Notes under the pieces: generated by a model
Told to the model about the DNA's origin: nothing
The model's input: the letters and a program-made list of their open reading frames with translations, nothing else
Databases searched by the model: none
Translations under genes and position numbers: made by a program
Origin: Idiomarina sp. A28L
Lineage (GTDB): Bacteria > Pseudomonadota > Gammaproteobacteria > Enterobacterales > Alteromonadaceae
Reading direction: 5' to 3'
Length of the DNA stretch: 64,000 nt
NCBI RefSeq assembly: GCF_000218785.1
Contig: NZ_AFPO01000025.1
Coordinates: 1 to 64,000, forward strand
Shown: one piece after another, positions 43,858 to 55,873 of the stretch
Layout: the number at the start of each line of letters is the position of its first letter
Position numbering within the stretch: position 1 is the first letter of the stretch

Positions 43858-46800
43858 TTATTCAAAGCTCAGCCGGACATTTTCTTCGCCCAACTGCAAT
43901 TTTAATTCATATAGCAAATCGTCGCCTGGCTCTATAAACCAATCGGATCCTGCCTCTAGCAACGCCGCAGCGCCTTCTATCTGACAAACAAAGCGAACTG
44001 GGCAAGTTCCCCGCGGTGCTGCACGGATAATTTGAATCACTTGCTGTGGTATTTCGCTGTTTGTAAGTGTAAGCGATAATTCTAAGGCACGAACATATTG
44101 TGCCCGAGCTTGCTCCAAAGTCATAACTTCACTGGCAGTCATTGTATTGCCCCCAGCGAAAGAATCAAATCGGATCTCTCCTTTAACCCAAAGAATCTGG
44201 TCTTTTTCTAGCAGCGCTTCATATTGTTCATATTCGCGATTAAACAAACGAATTTCCAATCGGGCACTTTTATCATCGAGGGTAAATAAGCCCCAGCGCT
44301 GATTTTTCTTGTTGATCATGGAACGCGTATCAAGCACCAAACCGGCTACGGATAACTGCTCGCCTTTTCGGGTTGTGCGAATATCGGCTAACCGGCAACT
44401 TGTGTAATTCGACAATTCTTTGCGATAACGGTTCACTGGGTGCCCGGTGAGATACAAACCAAGCGTTTCTCGTTCGCCCTCAAGCCAAACACCTTCTGGC
44501 CAACGCGCTACATGTTCAAACTCATGTTCAATTTTATCCGGTTCAGCCGCTAATACACCAAATAAATCGTGTTGCCCCACCGCCTCAGCCTGCGCATGTT
44601 GCTCTGCTTGGCGCATGGCTTTATCTAAGCTTGCCATCAAAGTAGCACGATGCGGCCCTAAAGAATCCATGGCTCCCGCTTTTATTAAGCGTTCCATAAC
44701 TCTTCGGTTCAACCGTTTTAAATCAACACGGCAACAAAAATCAAATAAATCGGTGAACTCCCCACCTTCAGAACGCGCCGAAATTATTGATTCAATGGGG
44801 CCTTCGCCCACGCCTTTTATAGCACCAATGCCATACACAACCCGGCCTTGAGTATCTACCGTGAACTTGTGTTGGCCAGCGTTTACATCAGGTGGCAATA
44901 TTGTGAGCCCCATGCGCTCGCATTCATCAACCAAGGTAACAATCTTATCGGTGTTATCCATATCGGCAGACATTACCGCCGCCATGAATTCGGCAGGATA
45001 ATGCACCTTCATCCACAATGTTTGATAGGAAACCAGCGCATAAGCCGCCGAATGCGATTTGTTAAAGCCATAACCGGCGAATTTCTCTACCAGATCGAAG
45101 ATTTTCATCGCCAATTCAGGATCAATTTGGTTCTCTGCGGCACCTTGGCGGAACACTTCCCGCTGTTTCGCCATTTCTTCTGGTTTTTTCTTACCCATAG
45201 CACGGCGAAGTAAATCTGCACCACCCAATGAATAGCCAGCCAACACCTGAGCAATTTGCATTACTTGCTCTTGGTAAAGAATAACCCCATAGGTAGGTTC
45301 GAGAATTGGCTTCAAAGTATCGTGCTGATAGGTTGAATCAGGGTATGAAACCGCCTCTTTACCGTGTTTTCGATCGATAAAGTTATCTACCATGCCCGAT
45401 TGCAAAGGCCCGGGCCGGAATAACGCTACTAACGCGATAATATCTTCGAAACTATCGGGCCGTAAGCGCTTAATGAGCTCTTTCATGCCCCGCGATTCAA
45501 GCTGGAATACCGCAGTGGTATCGCCTTTTTTCAACACATCGAAACAGCGATTATCATTGAGCGGAATGCCTTCGATTAAAATCGGCTCTTTGCCTTCTTG
45601 CTGCCGCCGCGGGTTCACCATATCCAATGCCCATTGAATAATGGTAAGCGTACGCAGCCCCAAGAAATCAAATTTTACTAAGCCCGCCGTTTCTACATCG
45701 TTCTTATCAAACTGAGTAACCGGGAAACGGCCTTCGGAATCACAATATAACGGCGTGAAATCGGTAATTTTAGTGGGGGCGATAACAACACCACCGGCGT
45801 GTTTACCTGCATTTCGGGTAACCCCTTCCAAACGCCGCGCCATATCAATTACTTCGCGAACATCATCATCGCTTTCATAGAGTTCCGGTAACCGCGGTTC
45901 TTCAACAAAGGCTTGCTCTAATGTCATGCCGGGTGTTGGCGGAATAAGCTTGGAAATACGATCAACAAAGCCATACGGGTGGCCAAGAACACGGCCAACA
46001 TCGCGCACTACGGCTTTTGCGGCCATGGTGCCGAAGGTAATAATCTGTGATACCGCTTCACGCCCATATAGCTCTGCCACGTGATCAATAACTTCATCAC
46101 GGCGATCCATACAAAAATCGACGTCGAAATCGGGCATAGATACACGCTCGGGGTTTAGAAACCGTTCGAAGAGCAAATCAAATTCGAGCGGATCCAAATC
46201 GGTGATCTTCAGTGCATAAGCTACCAACGAGCCGGCACCGGAACCACGCCCTGGGCCAACTGGAATATTGTTATCTTTACTCCACTGAATAAACTCCATA
46301 ACGATCAGGAAGTAGCCCGGAAAGCCCATGTTATTGATAACTTCAAGCTCGATGGCTAAACGCTCATCATATTCACCGCGGGCGGCTGCGCGCTTTTCTG
46401 GGTTCGGAAATAAAAACTCTAGGCGCTCTTCCAGGCCCTCTTGTGATTTTTTTACCAAAAACTCTTTTTCTGTAAGGCCACCGGTAGGGAAATTCGGCAA
46501 GAAGTATTCATTTAAGCGCACGCTAACATTACAACGGCGAGCAATCTCTACCGTGTTATCGATGGCCTCGGGTATATCGGCAAATAGCGCCTGCATTTCC
46601 TCGGTGGAACGCAAGTATTGTTGCTGGCTATATTTCTTTGGCCGGCGCGGATCTGCAAGGGTATAACTATCGTGAATCGCCGCACGAATTTCGTGTGCTT
46701 CGAAATCCTCTTCTTTTAGAAAAACTACTTCGTTGGTTGCCACTACCGGAAGTTCTTGTTCTGCAGCTAATGAAACCGCTGCATGCAAACAGTTTTCCTC

Positions 46801-47331
46801 TTCGGCACGGCCTGTACGAACTAGCTCTAAATAAAATCGATCGGAAAAGTGCGTTTGATAAAACGCTACACTATTATTCAGTGCTTTTTGCTGATTACGT
46901 AACTGAGCACGGCCAATATCGCCATCTTTACCACCAGAAAGTAACAAAATACCCTCGCCCCATTTCGCCAGCCATTGCTGGTCAATGCAGGGTTTCCCGC
47001 AGCGGTGGCCGCTCAGATAGCCTTCAGAAATCAAAATAGTGAGGTTTTTGTAGCCGATATCGTTCATAGCTAATGCGGTAAGGCGAAATGGTTCTTCAGG
47101 CCAATCTTCGCTAAGAACATTTAAATCAGCGCCAATAATCGGCTTGAGGCCAAGCCCACGCGATGTTTGGTAATAACGCACTAACCCGCACAAATTCATT
47201 TCGTCGGTTAATGCCATTGCCGGCATGCCCAATTCTGCAACACGATTGCAGATCGGTTTTACTTTTTGCAGGCCATCTACCATAGAAAAATCACTATGAA
47301 TTCGCAGATGAACAAATGGCTGTGCGCTCAT
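43858..47331 (-). CDS. dnaE: DNA polymerase III alpha subunit
   Basis: A 1157-residue replicative polymerase. An N-terminal PHP domain ([13 protein letters not shown]) leads to the C-family polymerase core with [10 protein letters not shown], the catalytic aspartates in MPDFDVDFC, and the [20 protein letters not shown] finger region. A helix-hairpin-helix, OB-fold ([11 protein letters not shown]) and tau-binding C-terminus follow. Length matches E. coli (1160). Upstream come the three tRNA-Asp genes; the gap holds the tRNA terminator and a 15-bp palindrome (47455-47469). Confidence 0.98.
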   Translation of the reverse strand: MSAQPFVHLRIHSDFSMVDGLQKVKPICNRVAELGMPAMALTDEMNLCGLVRYYQTSRGLGLKPIIGADLNVLSEDWPEEPFRLTALAMNDIGYKNLTILISEGYLSGHRCGKPCIDQQWLAKWGEGILLLSGGKDGDIGRAQLRNQQKALNNSVAFYQTHFSDRFYLELVRTGRAEEENCLHAAVSLAAEQELPVVATNEVVFLKEEDFEAHEIRAAIHDSYTLADPRRPKKYSQQQYLRSTEEMQALFADIPEAIDNTVEIARRCNVSVRLNEYFLPNFPTGGLTEKEFLVKKSQEGLEERLEFLFPNPEKRAAARGEYDERLAIELEVINNMGFPGYFLIVMEFIQWSKDNNIPVGPGRGSGAGSLVAYALKITDLDPLEFDLLFERFLNPERVSMPDFDVDFCMDRRDEVIDHVAELYGREAVSQIITFGTMAAKAVVRDVGRVLGHPYGFVDRISKLIPPTPGMTLEQAFVEEPRLPELYESDDDVREVIDMARRLEGVTRNAGKHAGGVVIAPTKITDFTPLYCDSEGRFPVTQFDKNDVETAGLVKFDFLGLRTLTIIQWALDMVNPRRQQEGKEPILIEGIPLNDNRCFDVLKKGDTTAVFQLESRGMKELIKRLRPDSFEDIIALVALFRPGPLQSGMVDNFIDRKHGKEAVSYPDSTYQHDTLKPILEPTYGVILYQEQVMQIAQVLAGYSLGGADLLRRAMGKKKPEEMAKQREVFRQGAAENQIDPELAMKIFDLVEKFAGYGFNKSHSAAYALVSYQTLWMKVHYPAEFMAAVMSADMDNTDKIVTLVDECERMGLTILPPDVNAGQHKFTVDTQGRVVYGIGAIKGVGEGPIESIISARSEGGEFTDLFDFCCRVDLKRLNRRVMERLIKAGAMDSLGPHRATLMASLDKAMRQAEQHAQAEAVGQHDLFGVLAAEPDKIEHEFEHVARWPEGVWLEGERETLGLYLTGHPVNRYRKELSNYTSCRLADIRTTRKGEQLSVAGLVLDTRSMINKKNQRWGLFTLDDKSARLEIRLFNREYEQYEALLEKDQILWVKGEIRFDSFAGGNTMTASEVMTLEQARAQYVRALELSLTLTNSEIPQQVIQIIRAAPRGTCPVRFVCQIEGAAALLEAGSDWFIEPGDDLLYELKLQLGEENVRLSFE

Positions 47332-47380
47332 AAACTCCCGCTTTTATTGGGTTATTTTTCTTATCTTAATGCTTTTATTC

Positions 47381-47427
47381 AAAAAGAAAATCAAGCCTGA
47401 ATATGGCTTATTTTTGGCTTCTTGATT
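47381..47427 (-). terminator. Probable terminator of the tRNA-Asp operon
   Basis: On the minus strand AATCAAG (from 47427) and nearby GCC pair with GGCTTGATT (ending 47389), then TTCTTTTT. A bulge weakens it, but it is well placed between the tRNAs and dnaE. Confidence 0.5.
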
Positions 47428-47454
47428 GAACGGACTATTGTGCCCTAATCGCAC

Positions 47455-47469
47455 TTAGGTGTCACCTAA
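47455..47469. promoter_or_regulatory. Palindrome TTAGGTG-T-CACCTAA upstream of dnaE
   Basis: A perfect 7-bp-arm palindrome around a single base, 124 bases before the dnaE start codon and beyond the tRNA terminator. Candidate regulator site. The rest of 47470-47600 shows only A/T-rich sequence. Confidence 0.4.
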
Positions 47470-47600
47470 ACAGCACGCACAAAAACACGCAGATACGCCT
47501 CTAGAGCATAATTTCTAAATGCATTTTTAAGGAAATAATTTGAAGTTTTCTTTTTGAAGCGTTTTTTGGATTTTTTTTAAGGGGGGCTGTAACAGAGAAG

Positions 47601-47677
47601 TGGCGGAGCGGACGGGACTCGAACCCGCGACCCCCGGCGTGACAGGCCGGTATTCTAACCAACTGAACTACCGCTCC
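47601..47677 (-). tRNA. tRNA-Asp (GUC), copy 1
   Basis: 77 nt on the minus strand: GGAGCGGTAGTTCAGTTGG at the 5' side, anticodon GTC within CCTGTCACG, T-arm GGGTTCGAGTCCC, encoded CCA at 47601-47603. Sequence is identical to the other two copies. Last in transcription order. Confidence 0.97.
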
Positions 47678-47719
47678 ACACTCTGTAATCTATTGTTCTC
47701 GCTATTTGCTTATCTAGGT

Positions 47720-47796
47720 TGGCGGAGCGGACGGGACTCGAACCCGCGACCCCCGGCGTGACAGGCCGGTATTCTAACCAACTGAACTACCGCTCC
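47720..47796 (-). tRNA. tRNA-Asp (GUC), copy 2
   Basis: 77 nt, same sequence, cloverleaf and anticodon GTC as the neighbours, CCA encoded at 47720-47722. Spacers are 42 nt (to copy 1) and 24 nt (to copy 3). Confidence 0.97.
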
Positions 47797-47820
47797 AGAC
47801 CTGGATAATTGTGATGAAAT

Positions 47821-47897
47821 TGGCGGAGCGGACGGGACTCGAACCCGCGACCCCCGGCGTGACAGGCCGGTATTCTAACCAACTGAACTACCGCTCC
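47821..47897 (-). tRNA. tRNA-Asp (GUC), copy 3
   Basis: 77 nt, identical to copies 1 and 2, encoded CCA at 47821-47823. First in the transcript from the promoter at 47975-48003, with a leader of about 70 nt. Confidence 0.97.
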
Positions 47898-47974
47898 GTT
47901 GCCTAAGCATTAATTTTCACTAATGCATATTTCATCTGCTTTAAGGTTGCTAATGCACCCTCAACGCGGCGAGG

Positions 47975-48003
47975 ATAATACGAGGCAGACCGCGCCGAGT
48001 CAA
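47975..48003 (-). promoter_or_regulatory. Strong sigma-70 promoter of the tRNA-Asp operon
   Basis: On the minus strand TTGACT (48003-47998), exactly 17 bases, TATTAT (47980-47975), then a GC-rich discriminator (CCTCGCCGCG). This layout is typical of growth-rate and stringent-controlled stable-RNA promoters. Confidence 0.85.
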
Positions 48004-48066
48004 CCCCTTTTTTAACTCTTTAGTGCTCGATTGCTCAGCTTTAAACCAATTGCTGAAATTTACATC

Positions 48067-48837
48067 TTAATTTGCTGTAGTTTCGTCCAACTCCCACAAT
48101 CGCTTACCACTTTCTTCCTGAATTCCTTGCATGTAGGTTTCATGCGCCGCTTTTTCATCGGCACTTGCAGTAATCACCTTTAGCGCCGCCCTTGCACTCG
48201 CTAGCCGGCGAATTTCTTGCTCTCTACCCGCCGCCGTTTGTTGCGCTTGGGCTGGTTGAAATAATTTGCGTTGGCCGCCTGTCATTAACAAGTAAACATC
48301 GGCGAGAATTTCAGCATCGAGCAATGCGCCGTGCAACGTACGGTGGCCATTTTCTACATCAAAGCGTTTACATAATGCATCAAGGCTATTGCGTTGCCCC
48401 GGAAACTGCTGCCGTGCAAAGGAAAGTGTATCAAACACCGATGCAACATCGGTTACGGTTCCGTGCTGGCTGCCGAGTAAACGCAACTCGTTATTCAAAA
48501 AGCCAACATCGAAGGGAGCATTATGAATAACCAGCTCAGAATCTTTAATAAAGGCGAGGAAATCATCCACTACTTGAGCAAATACAGGTTTATCAACGAG
48601 GAATTCATTGGTAATACCGTGAATGCGAATAGCATCTTCTTCAACGAAACGCTCAGGGTTTAAATACACGTGAAAGTGATTACCCGTTAATTTACGGCCA
48701 ATCATTTCCACACAGCCAATTTCGATCACTCGGTGCCCTTGTGCAGGATCGATGCCCGTAGTTTCGGTATCCAGCACTATTTGCCGCTTCGTAGTATCGA
48801 GCTTATCCTGATCTTTACCGAAATCAGTATCTTCCAT
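48067..48837 (-). CDS. dnaQ: DNA polymerase III epsilon subunit (proofreading exonuclease)
   Basis: A 256-residue 3'-5' exonuclease with the ExoI motif [11 protein letters not shown], ExoII in [11 protein letters not shown], and ExoIII in [15 protein letters not shown], which hold the acidic metal ligands. The C-terminal region provides alpha-subunit binding (QKxxF-like GGQRKLFQP). AAGGGG precedes the ATG at 48837. It is divergent from rnhA, as in E. coli, with a 65-bp gap to its revised start. Confidence 0.96.
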   Translation of the reverse strand: MEDTDFGKDQDKLDTTKRQIVLDTETTGIDPAQGHRVIEIGCVEMIGRKLTGNHFHVYLNPERFVEEDAIRIHGITNEFLVDKPVFAQVVDDFLAFIKDSELVIHNAPFDVGFLNNELRLLGSQHGTVTDVASVFDTLSFARQQFPGQRNSLDALCKRFDVENGHRTLHGALLDAEILADVYLLMTGGQRKLFQPAQAQQTAAGREQEIRRLASARAALKVITASADEKAAHETYMQGIQEESGKRLWELDETTAN

Positions 48838-48902
48838 TGTTTGAACCCCTTTGCGCCGGCACGTATACTGGCCAATATAATTCCTTTTATCTTATAGCAT
48901 TC

Positions 48903-49394
48903 ATGAACGATAACAAACCAAAGAACACTGCCCCCGTTATTATCTACACCGATGGCTCTTGCCTAGGTAATCCTGGGCCCGGTGGCTACGGCATTGTGTT
49001 ACAAGCCGGCAAGCATCAAAAAGAATTAGCTCAGGGCTATCGTTTAACTACAAACAACCGCATGGAGCTCTTAGCCGCGGCTGTTGCCCTTGAAAGTTTA
49101 ACTCGGCCATGCGCAGTTGAACTCTGGACTGATAGCGAATATGTACGGCAGGGAATAACGAATTGGCTAGCAGGTTGGAAGCGCAATAATTGGCGCACAA
49201 GCCAAAGAAAGCCTGTGAAAAACGTAGATTTGTGGAAGCGATTAGATAGCGCACAAGAGCCGCACCAAGTTGCGTGGCATTGGGTAAAAGGGCACGCGGG
49301 TAATGAAGGAAATGAGCGTTGTGATGTTTTAGCACGTGAAGCCGCAACGTATAATGCAGAGCATGATGATAAAGGCTATCAGCCCGAAGTTTAA
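48903..49394 (+). CDS. rnhA: Ribonuclease HI
   Basis: A 163-residue enzyme that degrades RNA in RNA:DNA hybrids. Motifs: [17 protein letters not shown] (catalytic Asp), [13 protein letters not shown] (Glu), [12 protein letters not shown] (Asp), and [19 protein letters not shown] (His, Asp). The start ATG 48903 is chosen because the protein then begins [10 protein letters not shown] close to the fold; an upstream in-frame start at 48837 would overlap dnaQ. The upstream RBS is weak. Divergent from dnaQ. Confidence 0.95.
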   Translation: MNDNKPKNTAPVIIYTDGSCLGNPGPGGYGIVLQAGKHQKELAQGYRLTTNNRMELLAAAVALESLTRPCAVELWTDSEYVRQGITNWLAGWKRNNWRTSQRKPVKNVDLWKRLDSAQEPHQVAWHWVKGHAGNEGNERCDVLAREAATYNAEHDDKGYQPEV

Positions 49395-49411
49395 TGGATT
49401 ATCAATCCAAG

Positions 49412-50152
49412 TTATTGTTCGCTTTTTGAATACCGGCCCGCTGCAACTGATTCTGGGCGCATGCTCCGCTGTTGGCGGCGCTCGGTTAAACGCACAGGCG
49501 TGAGTGGCCATTCGCGTTTGCGCGCTACCAAATAATAACCGGCTTGTAACCAAGGGCAATGTTCTAACAACCATCCCCAACCCTGTTCTGGATCTCGATG
49601 TTTTGCCAACGGAACACCCACGCCATAATAACCAAAAGCAACTTCTTCAAAGTGCATCAGGGAAAGCCAATCACGCACCCGCTGCGGGCTAAACATGCGG
49701 CTATTCCAAGGTGCATAATCGCCCGCACCCGGCACAGCACGAATTAATTGCCCCGGTGAAAAAGGATTACTCAGTGCCAAAACTAAGTGCCCATCAGCGC
49801 GCATTACTCTGTTTACTTCCCGCAATACCGCATGCGGATCCGGGTGGTATTCCAACACATGCACTAGCAAAGCTGCGTCCACTGTGTTTTCAAAAAAGGG
49901 CAAAGCATTGAGTTCCGCCCTAACCTGGGCTGATTTCTCCAGCCCAACGGCATATTGTTCGCGAATTCTGCAATTATTTGGCAAGCTAGCACTTAAGCCA
50001 CCTAGCTTCAAAAGGTAATGGCCGAAAATCGTTTCCCAGTGCGGCTCTAAAGCTTTTTCAAGGGTGCTACAGAGCCACTCGCCATGGCGCATTTGCTGCC
50101 AATTTTCGAGTAAAGGTTGTGAATAATCACTGGTTGCCGGTTTTAACCACAT
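49412..50152 (-). CDS. Class I SAM-dependent methyltransferase (YafS-like)
   Basis: A 246-residue protein with an N-terminal helical region, a diverged Rossmann-type SAM site, and the segment ALLVHVLEYHPDPHAVLREVNRVMRADGHLVLALSNPFSPG that closes the fold. Gene order rnhA-methyltransferase-gloB matches E. coli yafS. The Gly-rich loop I is degenerate here (LKLGGLSASLP). Substrate not known. The gene is convergent with rnhA and divergent from gloB. Confidence 0.8.
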   Translation of the reverse strand: MWLKPATSDYSQPLLENWQQMRHGEWLCSTLEKALEPHWETIFGHYLLKLGGLSASLPNNCRIREQYAVGLEKSAQVRAELNALPFFENTVDAALLVHVLEYHPDPHAVLREVNRVMRADGHLVLALSNPFSPGQLIRAVPGAGDYAPWNSRMFSPQRVRDWLSLMHFEEVAFGYYGVGVPLAKHRDPEQGWGWLLEHCPWLQAGYYLVARKREWPLTPVRLTERRQQRSMRPESVAAGRYSKSEQ

Positions 50153-50201
50153 AGGTATTCCTTTTATACTGTTGTTAAAGCATAACAGGTTGAGGGCAAC
50201 G

Positions 50202-50984
50202 ATGCGTATAACACCTATTTCTGCATTTACAGATAACTATATATGGAGCATAACCCAAGGGAGTGCAACTGACGATGGGCTAACGCCTTGTGTCATTGTT
50301 GACCCGGGTGACGCCGCACCTGTATTAGAATGGTTGCACGCCAATAATGGTTACATAGCTGCCATTTTAGTAACGCATCATCATTACGATCATACCGGCG
50401 GTGTTGCTACGTTGCTTGAACAATTTCCTTGCCCTGTATACGGCCCACATTCGAATAAAACTAATGTTATCACGCACCCATTACACGAAGGTGAACAGAT
50501 ATCATTATTAAGCGATACGCTTGTACTCGAAGTAATTGAATGCCCAGGCCACACGCTTGATCATATTTCTTTTTATGCGGCGCCTTATCTATTTTGTGGC
50601 GATACGCTTTTTGCCGCAGGTTGTGGCCGAATGTTTGAAGGTGAACCCAAACAATATCTACAATCACTCGATAAACTAGCTGGGTTACCCGCCGATACAC
50701 AAATTTTTTGCGCTCATGAATATACCCTTGCGAATTTAAAATTCGCCGCAGCAGTTGAACCTAATAACATAGCCATTCAACAAAGAATGAAAGAAACCTC
50801 AGAATTGCGTGCCAACAAACTGCCCACCCTACCTGCAGAGCTTGCATTAGAACATGCTACCAATCCATTTTTACGCACCAACTTACCCTCAGTAAAACGT
50901 GCCGCAGAAGCCCATGTGAATAAGGCGCTTACAAGCAGCGAGGCGGTTTTCGCTTGTATTCGTGAATGGAAAAATAGCTTTTAG
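50202..50984 (+). CDS. gloB: Hydroxyacylglutathione hydrolase (glyoxalase II)
   Basis: A 260-residue metallo-beta-lactamase-fold enzyme that hydrolyses S-lactoylglutathione. The zinc motif is VTHHHYDHTGG; other ligands are in CPGHTLDHISF and FCGDTLFAAGCGR, with the late FCAHEYTLANLKFA. ATG 50202 is preferred since GAGGG is 6-8 bases upstream and MRITPISAFTDNYIW matches the family start; a TTG at 50172 is not needed. Length is near the E. coli 251. mltD follows. Confidence 0.94.
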   Translation: MRITPISAFTDNYIWSITQGSATDDGLTPCVIVDPGDAAPVLEWLHANNGYIAAILVTHHHYDHTGGVATLLEQFPCPVYGPHSNKTNVITHPLHEGEQISLLSDTLVLEVIECPGHTLDHISFYAAPYLFCGDTLFAAGCGRMFEGEPKQYLQSLDKLAGLPADTQIFCAHEYTLANLKFAAAVEPNNIAIQQRMKETSELRANKLPTLPAELALEHATNPFLRTNLPSVKRAAEAHVNKALTSSEAVFACIREWKNSF

Positions 50985-50995
50985 GCGATTGTTTT

Positions 50996-51023
50996 TTGCG
51001 CAACGCTTTTTATTCAGTACAAT
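50996..51023 (+). promoter_or_regulatory. Predicted promoter of mltD
   Basis: TTGCGC (50996-51001), 16-base spacer, TACAAT (51018-51023). Lies in the 83-bp gap between gloB and mltD, so mltD can be read apart from gloB. Confidence 0.45.
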
Positions 51024-51067
51024 AGCCCGAGTTTTTACGCTCGCTACTTGAAGAGAACACATACGTT

Positions 51068-52675
51068 ATGAAGAATTTTTTGTTCGCGGCAACAACGATT
51101 ACCTTGCTTAGTGGTTGCCAATTGTTAAGCTCTGATTCCTCAACAGTTCCACCCGAAGAGCTACCGCAATATACCCAAGAAGCTGGCCTCGAACGTTATG
51201 CATTGATACACCCAGGAGCCCAACCAGCTCCTGCGGTGGATAGGCAGCTGCCTGCGCAACTGCAGGCCGATTTATGGGATCGTATCCGTTTACAAATGGC
51301 TTTAGATATTCCTCAAAATCAACTTATTGATAGCCACCGTGATTGGTATCTTCGCCACCCAGCTTATATTGACCGCATCGCGCAACGTGCAGCGCCATTT
51401 CTGCACCTTATTGTAGAAGAAATTGAAAAACGCGATTTACCTCTAGAGTTAGTATTAGTGCCCGTAGTAGAGAGCGCCTACGATACATTTGCCTACTCCC
51501 ATGGACGCGCTAGCGGTATTTGGCAATTTATCCCCAGCACTGCCCGCCATTACGGTTTGGGCATTGATTGGTGGTACGATGGCCGCCGCGATGTGATGGC
51601 AGCTACCACCACAGCACTGGATTATTTTGATCGATTAGCAAAAATATTTGATGGTGATTGGTTACTTGCTATGGCTGCCTACAACGGTGGCCAAGGACGA
51701 GTAATGAATGCAGTGCGCCGCAATGAGCGCGAAGGTAAACCTACTGATTTTTGGAGTTTGAGTTTACCGCGGGAAACGCGAAATTATGTACCGAAAATAT
51801 TGGCGCTCTCGGAGCTACTGCGTGATAGCGAAGAGTGGAAAGTTGTTTGGCCACACCTGCCGAACCAACGTGTTACCGATATTGTAGATGTTGGCCAACA
51901 AATTGATTTAGCCTTAGCGGCCGATATGGCGGGTATGAGTTTAGAGGAGCTGCATCGTTACAACTCTGGTTATAACCGTTGGGCAACAGCGCCCGATGGC
52001 CCACATACGCTATTATTGCCAGTTGAGCGGGCGAATCAGTTTCGTGCTGCGCTAGCTGAATCAGATCCAAGCGATTGGTTAGCATGGCAACGCCATCAGG
52101 TGCGCTCTGGTGAAACATTGAGTACTATCGCCCAACGTTACAACACTACAACTGAAACCATTCAACAGTTCAATGATATTAATGGTTCACTCATTCGCCG
52201 AGGCGATTACCTATTGATTCCGGTAGCAAGCCAAGCGCTTGAGCGCTATACCTTATCTGCTGAGCAACGTTTAGCTGCGGCTCAGAACCGGCCGCAAGGG
52301 CAAAATAAAATTGAACATCGTGTACAGCGTGGTGATACATTTTGGGATCTTGCCCGCAAATATAAAGTAACCGTAGCCAATATAGCGCGCTGGAATAACA
52401 TGGCGCCTGGCGATATGTTACGGCCAGGACAAACCTTAGCTATCTGGCAAACCAATAGCAATGAACAGAACGTGAGCGCCAGCAGTAGTGGCACACCTGT
52501 GATGCGAACGGTGCATTATCAGGTGCGCAATGGCGATTCTTTAGCGTTAATTGCTAGCCGTTTTCGGGTAACGATTGCGGATATTGAACGTTGGAATTCA
52601 ATAAGCCGCGAACGCTATTTACAGCCTGGACAACGGCTTACCTTGCATGTTGATGTAACCAAAGTAACCCTCTAA
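51068..52675 (+). CDS. mltD: Membrane-bound lytic murein transglycosylase D
   Basis: A 535-residue lipoprotein that cleaves peptidoglycan glycan strands. Lipobox LLSGC with Cys17; SLT domain about 110-290 with the catalytic Glu in VVESAYDTFAYSHGRASGIWQF-type region (short: VVESAYD) and AMAAYNGGQGRVM. Three LysM domains bind glycan (about 345-388, 418-461, 486-530; QVRSGETLSTIAQRY, RVQRGDTFWDLARKY, QVRNGDSLALIASRF). Length and domain plan match MltD. Its terminator lies inside the end of the convergent ligA frame. Confidence 0.94.
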   Translation: MKNFLFAATTITLLSGCQLLSSDSSTVPPEELPQYTQEAGLERYALIHPGAQPAPAVDRQLPAQLQADLWDRIRLQMALDIPQNQLIDSHRDWYLRHPAYIDRIAQRAAPFLHLIVEEIEKRDLPLELVLVPVVESAYDTFAYSHGRASGIWQFIPSTARHYGLGIDWWYDGRRDVMAATTTALDYFDRLAKIFDGDWLLAMAAYNGGQGRVMNAVRRNEREGKPTDFWSLSLPRETRNYVPKILALSELLRDSEEWKVVWPHLPNQRVTDIVDVGQQIDLALAADMAGMSLEELHRYNSGYNRWATAPDGPHTLLLPVERANQFRAALAESDPSDWLAWQRHQVRSGETLSTIAQRYNTTTETIQQFNDINGSLIRRGDYLLIPVASQALERYTLSAEQRLAAAQNRPQGQNKIEHRVQRGDTFWDLARKYKVTVANIARWNNMAPGDMLRPGQTLAIWQTNSNEQNVSASSSGTPVMRTVHYQVRNGDSLALIASRFRVTIADIERWNSISRERYLQPGQRLTLHVDVTKVTL

Positions 52676-52713
52676 ATTACTATTCAGAAACTACCTTGGA
52701 ATCAATAAATAAG

Positions 52714-54759
<2,046 letters not shown>

Positions 54760-54771
54760 TTAAAACCCTAA

Positions 54772-55782
54772 TTAATAATCTTGACGTAATCCGGCCAAAC
54801 GCATGCGCCGTTCAAACTCTCGAATCTTTTGATAAGTATGCTGCACCGATTGCTTTGTCATCGGATTGCGATTGCCATCGAGCACAGCAGCACGAGGCAT
54901 GGCATCGGCAATTTTATTCGCCGCGTTATACATCATGGTAAAAGCCTTATGGCCATCATATTTGAGTGGCAATGTCATGAACAACACTACGCCGCGGGTA
55001 TTGAAATTATCTAAATCATCAAGATTGAAGGTGCCCGGGTTGTACATATTTGCCATTCTAAATAGCAATGGGCCACGGCCAGTTGGTTGCTCGTAACGAT
55101 GGAAAATATCCAGCTCACCAAATTTCATACCCAGTTCAGTAACTGTTTCCAGCAAGCGAGTGCCTTTGATATCGCCCGAAACAAACAGTGTAATTACTTC
55201 TTCTTTTGGCGCTTCTACCACTTCTTCATTTGCTTCCGCAGAGGCTAAATCAATGGGCAGCTGCTCGGTTTCACCTTCTTCGCGGTTAGCCCGCACAGAA
55301 GGTAGCTCTGGCTCAGGCTGCGGTTCACTTTTAGCACTTACCATTGGATTTTCAGCCTTCGTTTCCGTTTTCTCGGCTGCTAGCTCACGCTTTGCCGGCA
55401 CAGCCTCGGAATCGTCATCATCGCCCCAGGCTTTTGCTTTAGCTGGTGCTGGTGCGGTTGCTTTAGCGGTTACCTGCTCAGCACCCGCAACATAAGAATC
55501 GCCCGTTGGTTTGGTTGCAGCGGCAGGTTCACTAACCTTACGGGCTTTTACTTTGCCCACGCCCAACTCATCAAAGCCTTCATCTGGAAAATCACTTCTT
55601 ACTTCGGTTTCGCTCAGTAAATCACTTTGGCTATTTTCATATTGTTGGCGCTTTCGCTGCAACGATTCGCGCTTTTTCTCACCCACTTGGTTATTTTTAC
55701 GCAGTGTCCAAACACCGTGTATAACCAAGCCAATAATTAGCACAACACCTGCCAAAATCAACACTACTCGAAAACTATCCAT
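54772..55782 (-). CDS. zipA: Cell-division protein ZipA
   Basis: A 336-residue division protein that tethers FtsZ to the inner membrane. One N-terminal TM helix (about 7-26, RVVLILAGVVLIIGLVI), a Pro/Ala/charge-rich linker (30-180), and a C-terminal FtsZ-binding fold (about 190-325) with ITLFVSGDIKGTRLLETV and LFRMANMYNPGTF. Length is near the E. coli 328. It is between smc and ligA, the standard gammaproteobacterial order. Confidence 0.93.
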   Translation of the reverse strand: MDSFRVVLILAGVVLIIGLVIHGVWTLRKNNQVGEKKRESLQRKRQQYENSQSDLLSETEVRSDFPDEGFDELGVGKVKARKVSEPAAATKPTGDSYVAGAEQVTAKATAPAPAKAKAWGDDDDSEAVPAKRELAAEKTETKAENPMVSAKSEPQPEPELPSVRANREEGETEQLPIDLASAEANEEVVEAPKEEVITLFVSGDIKGTRLLETVTELGMKFGELDIFHRYEQPTGRGPLLFRMANMYNPGTFNLDDLDNFNTRGVVLFMTLPLKYDGHKAFTMMYNAANKIADAMPRAAVLDGNRNPMTKQSVQHTYQKIREFERRMRLAGLRQDY

Positions 55783-55873
55783 TGCTGCTTCTACCTATTT
55801 TCCGTGAGCTAATGCTTGCGGTTAATTTATTCCAATACCAACATCATATTGGTCGTTAATTACGTTGGCTGGA

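Noticed and set aside
47601-47897. Three near-identical 77-bp units with short spacers, CRISPR-like at first glance
   Set aside because: Each unit is a full tRNA-Asp with CCA; only three copies, unequal spacers.
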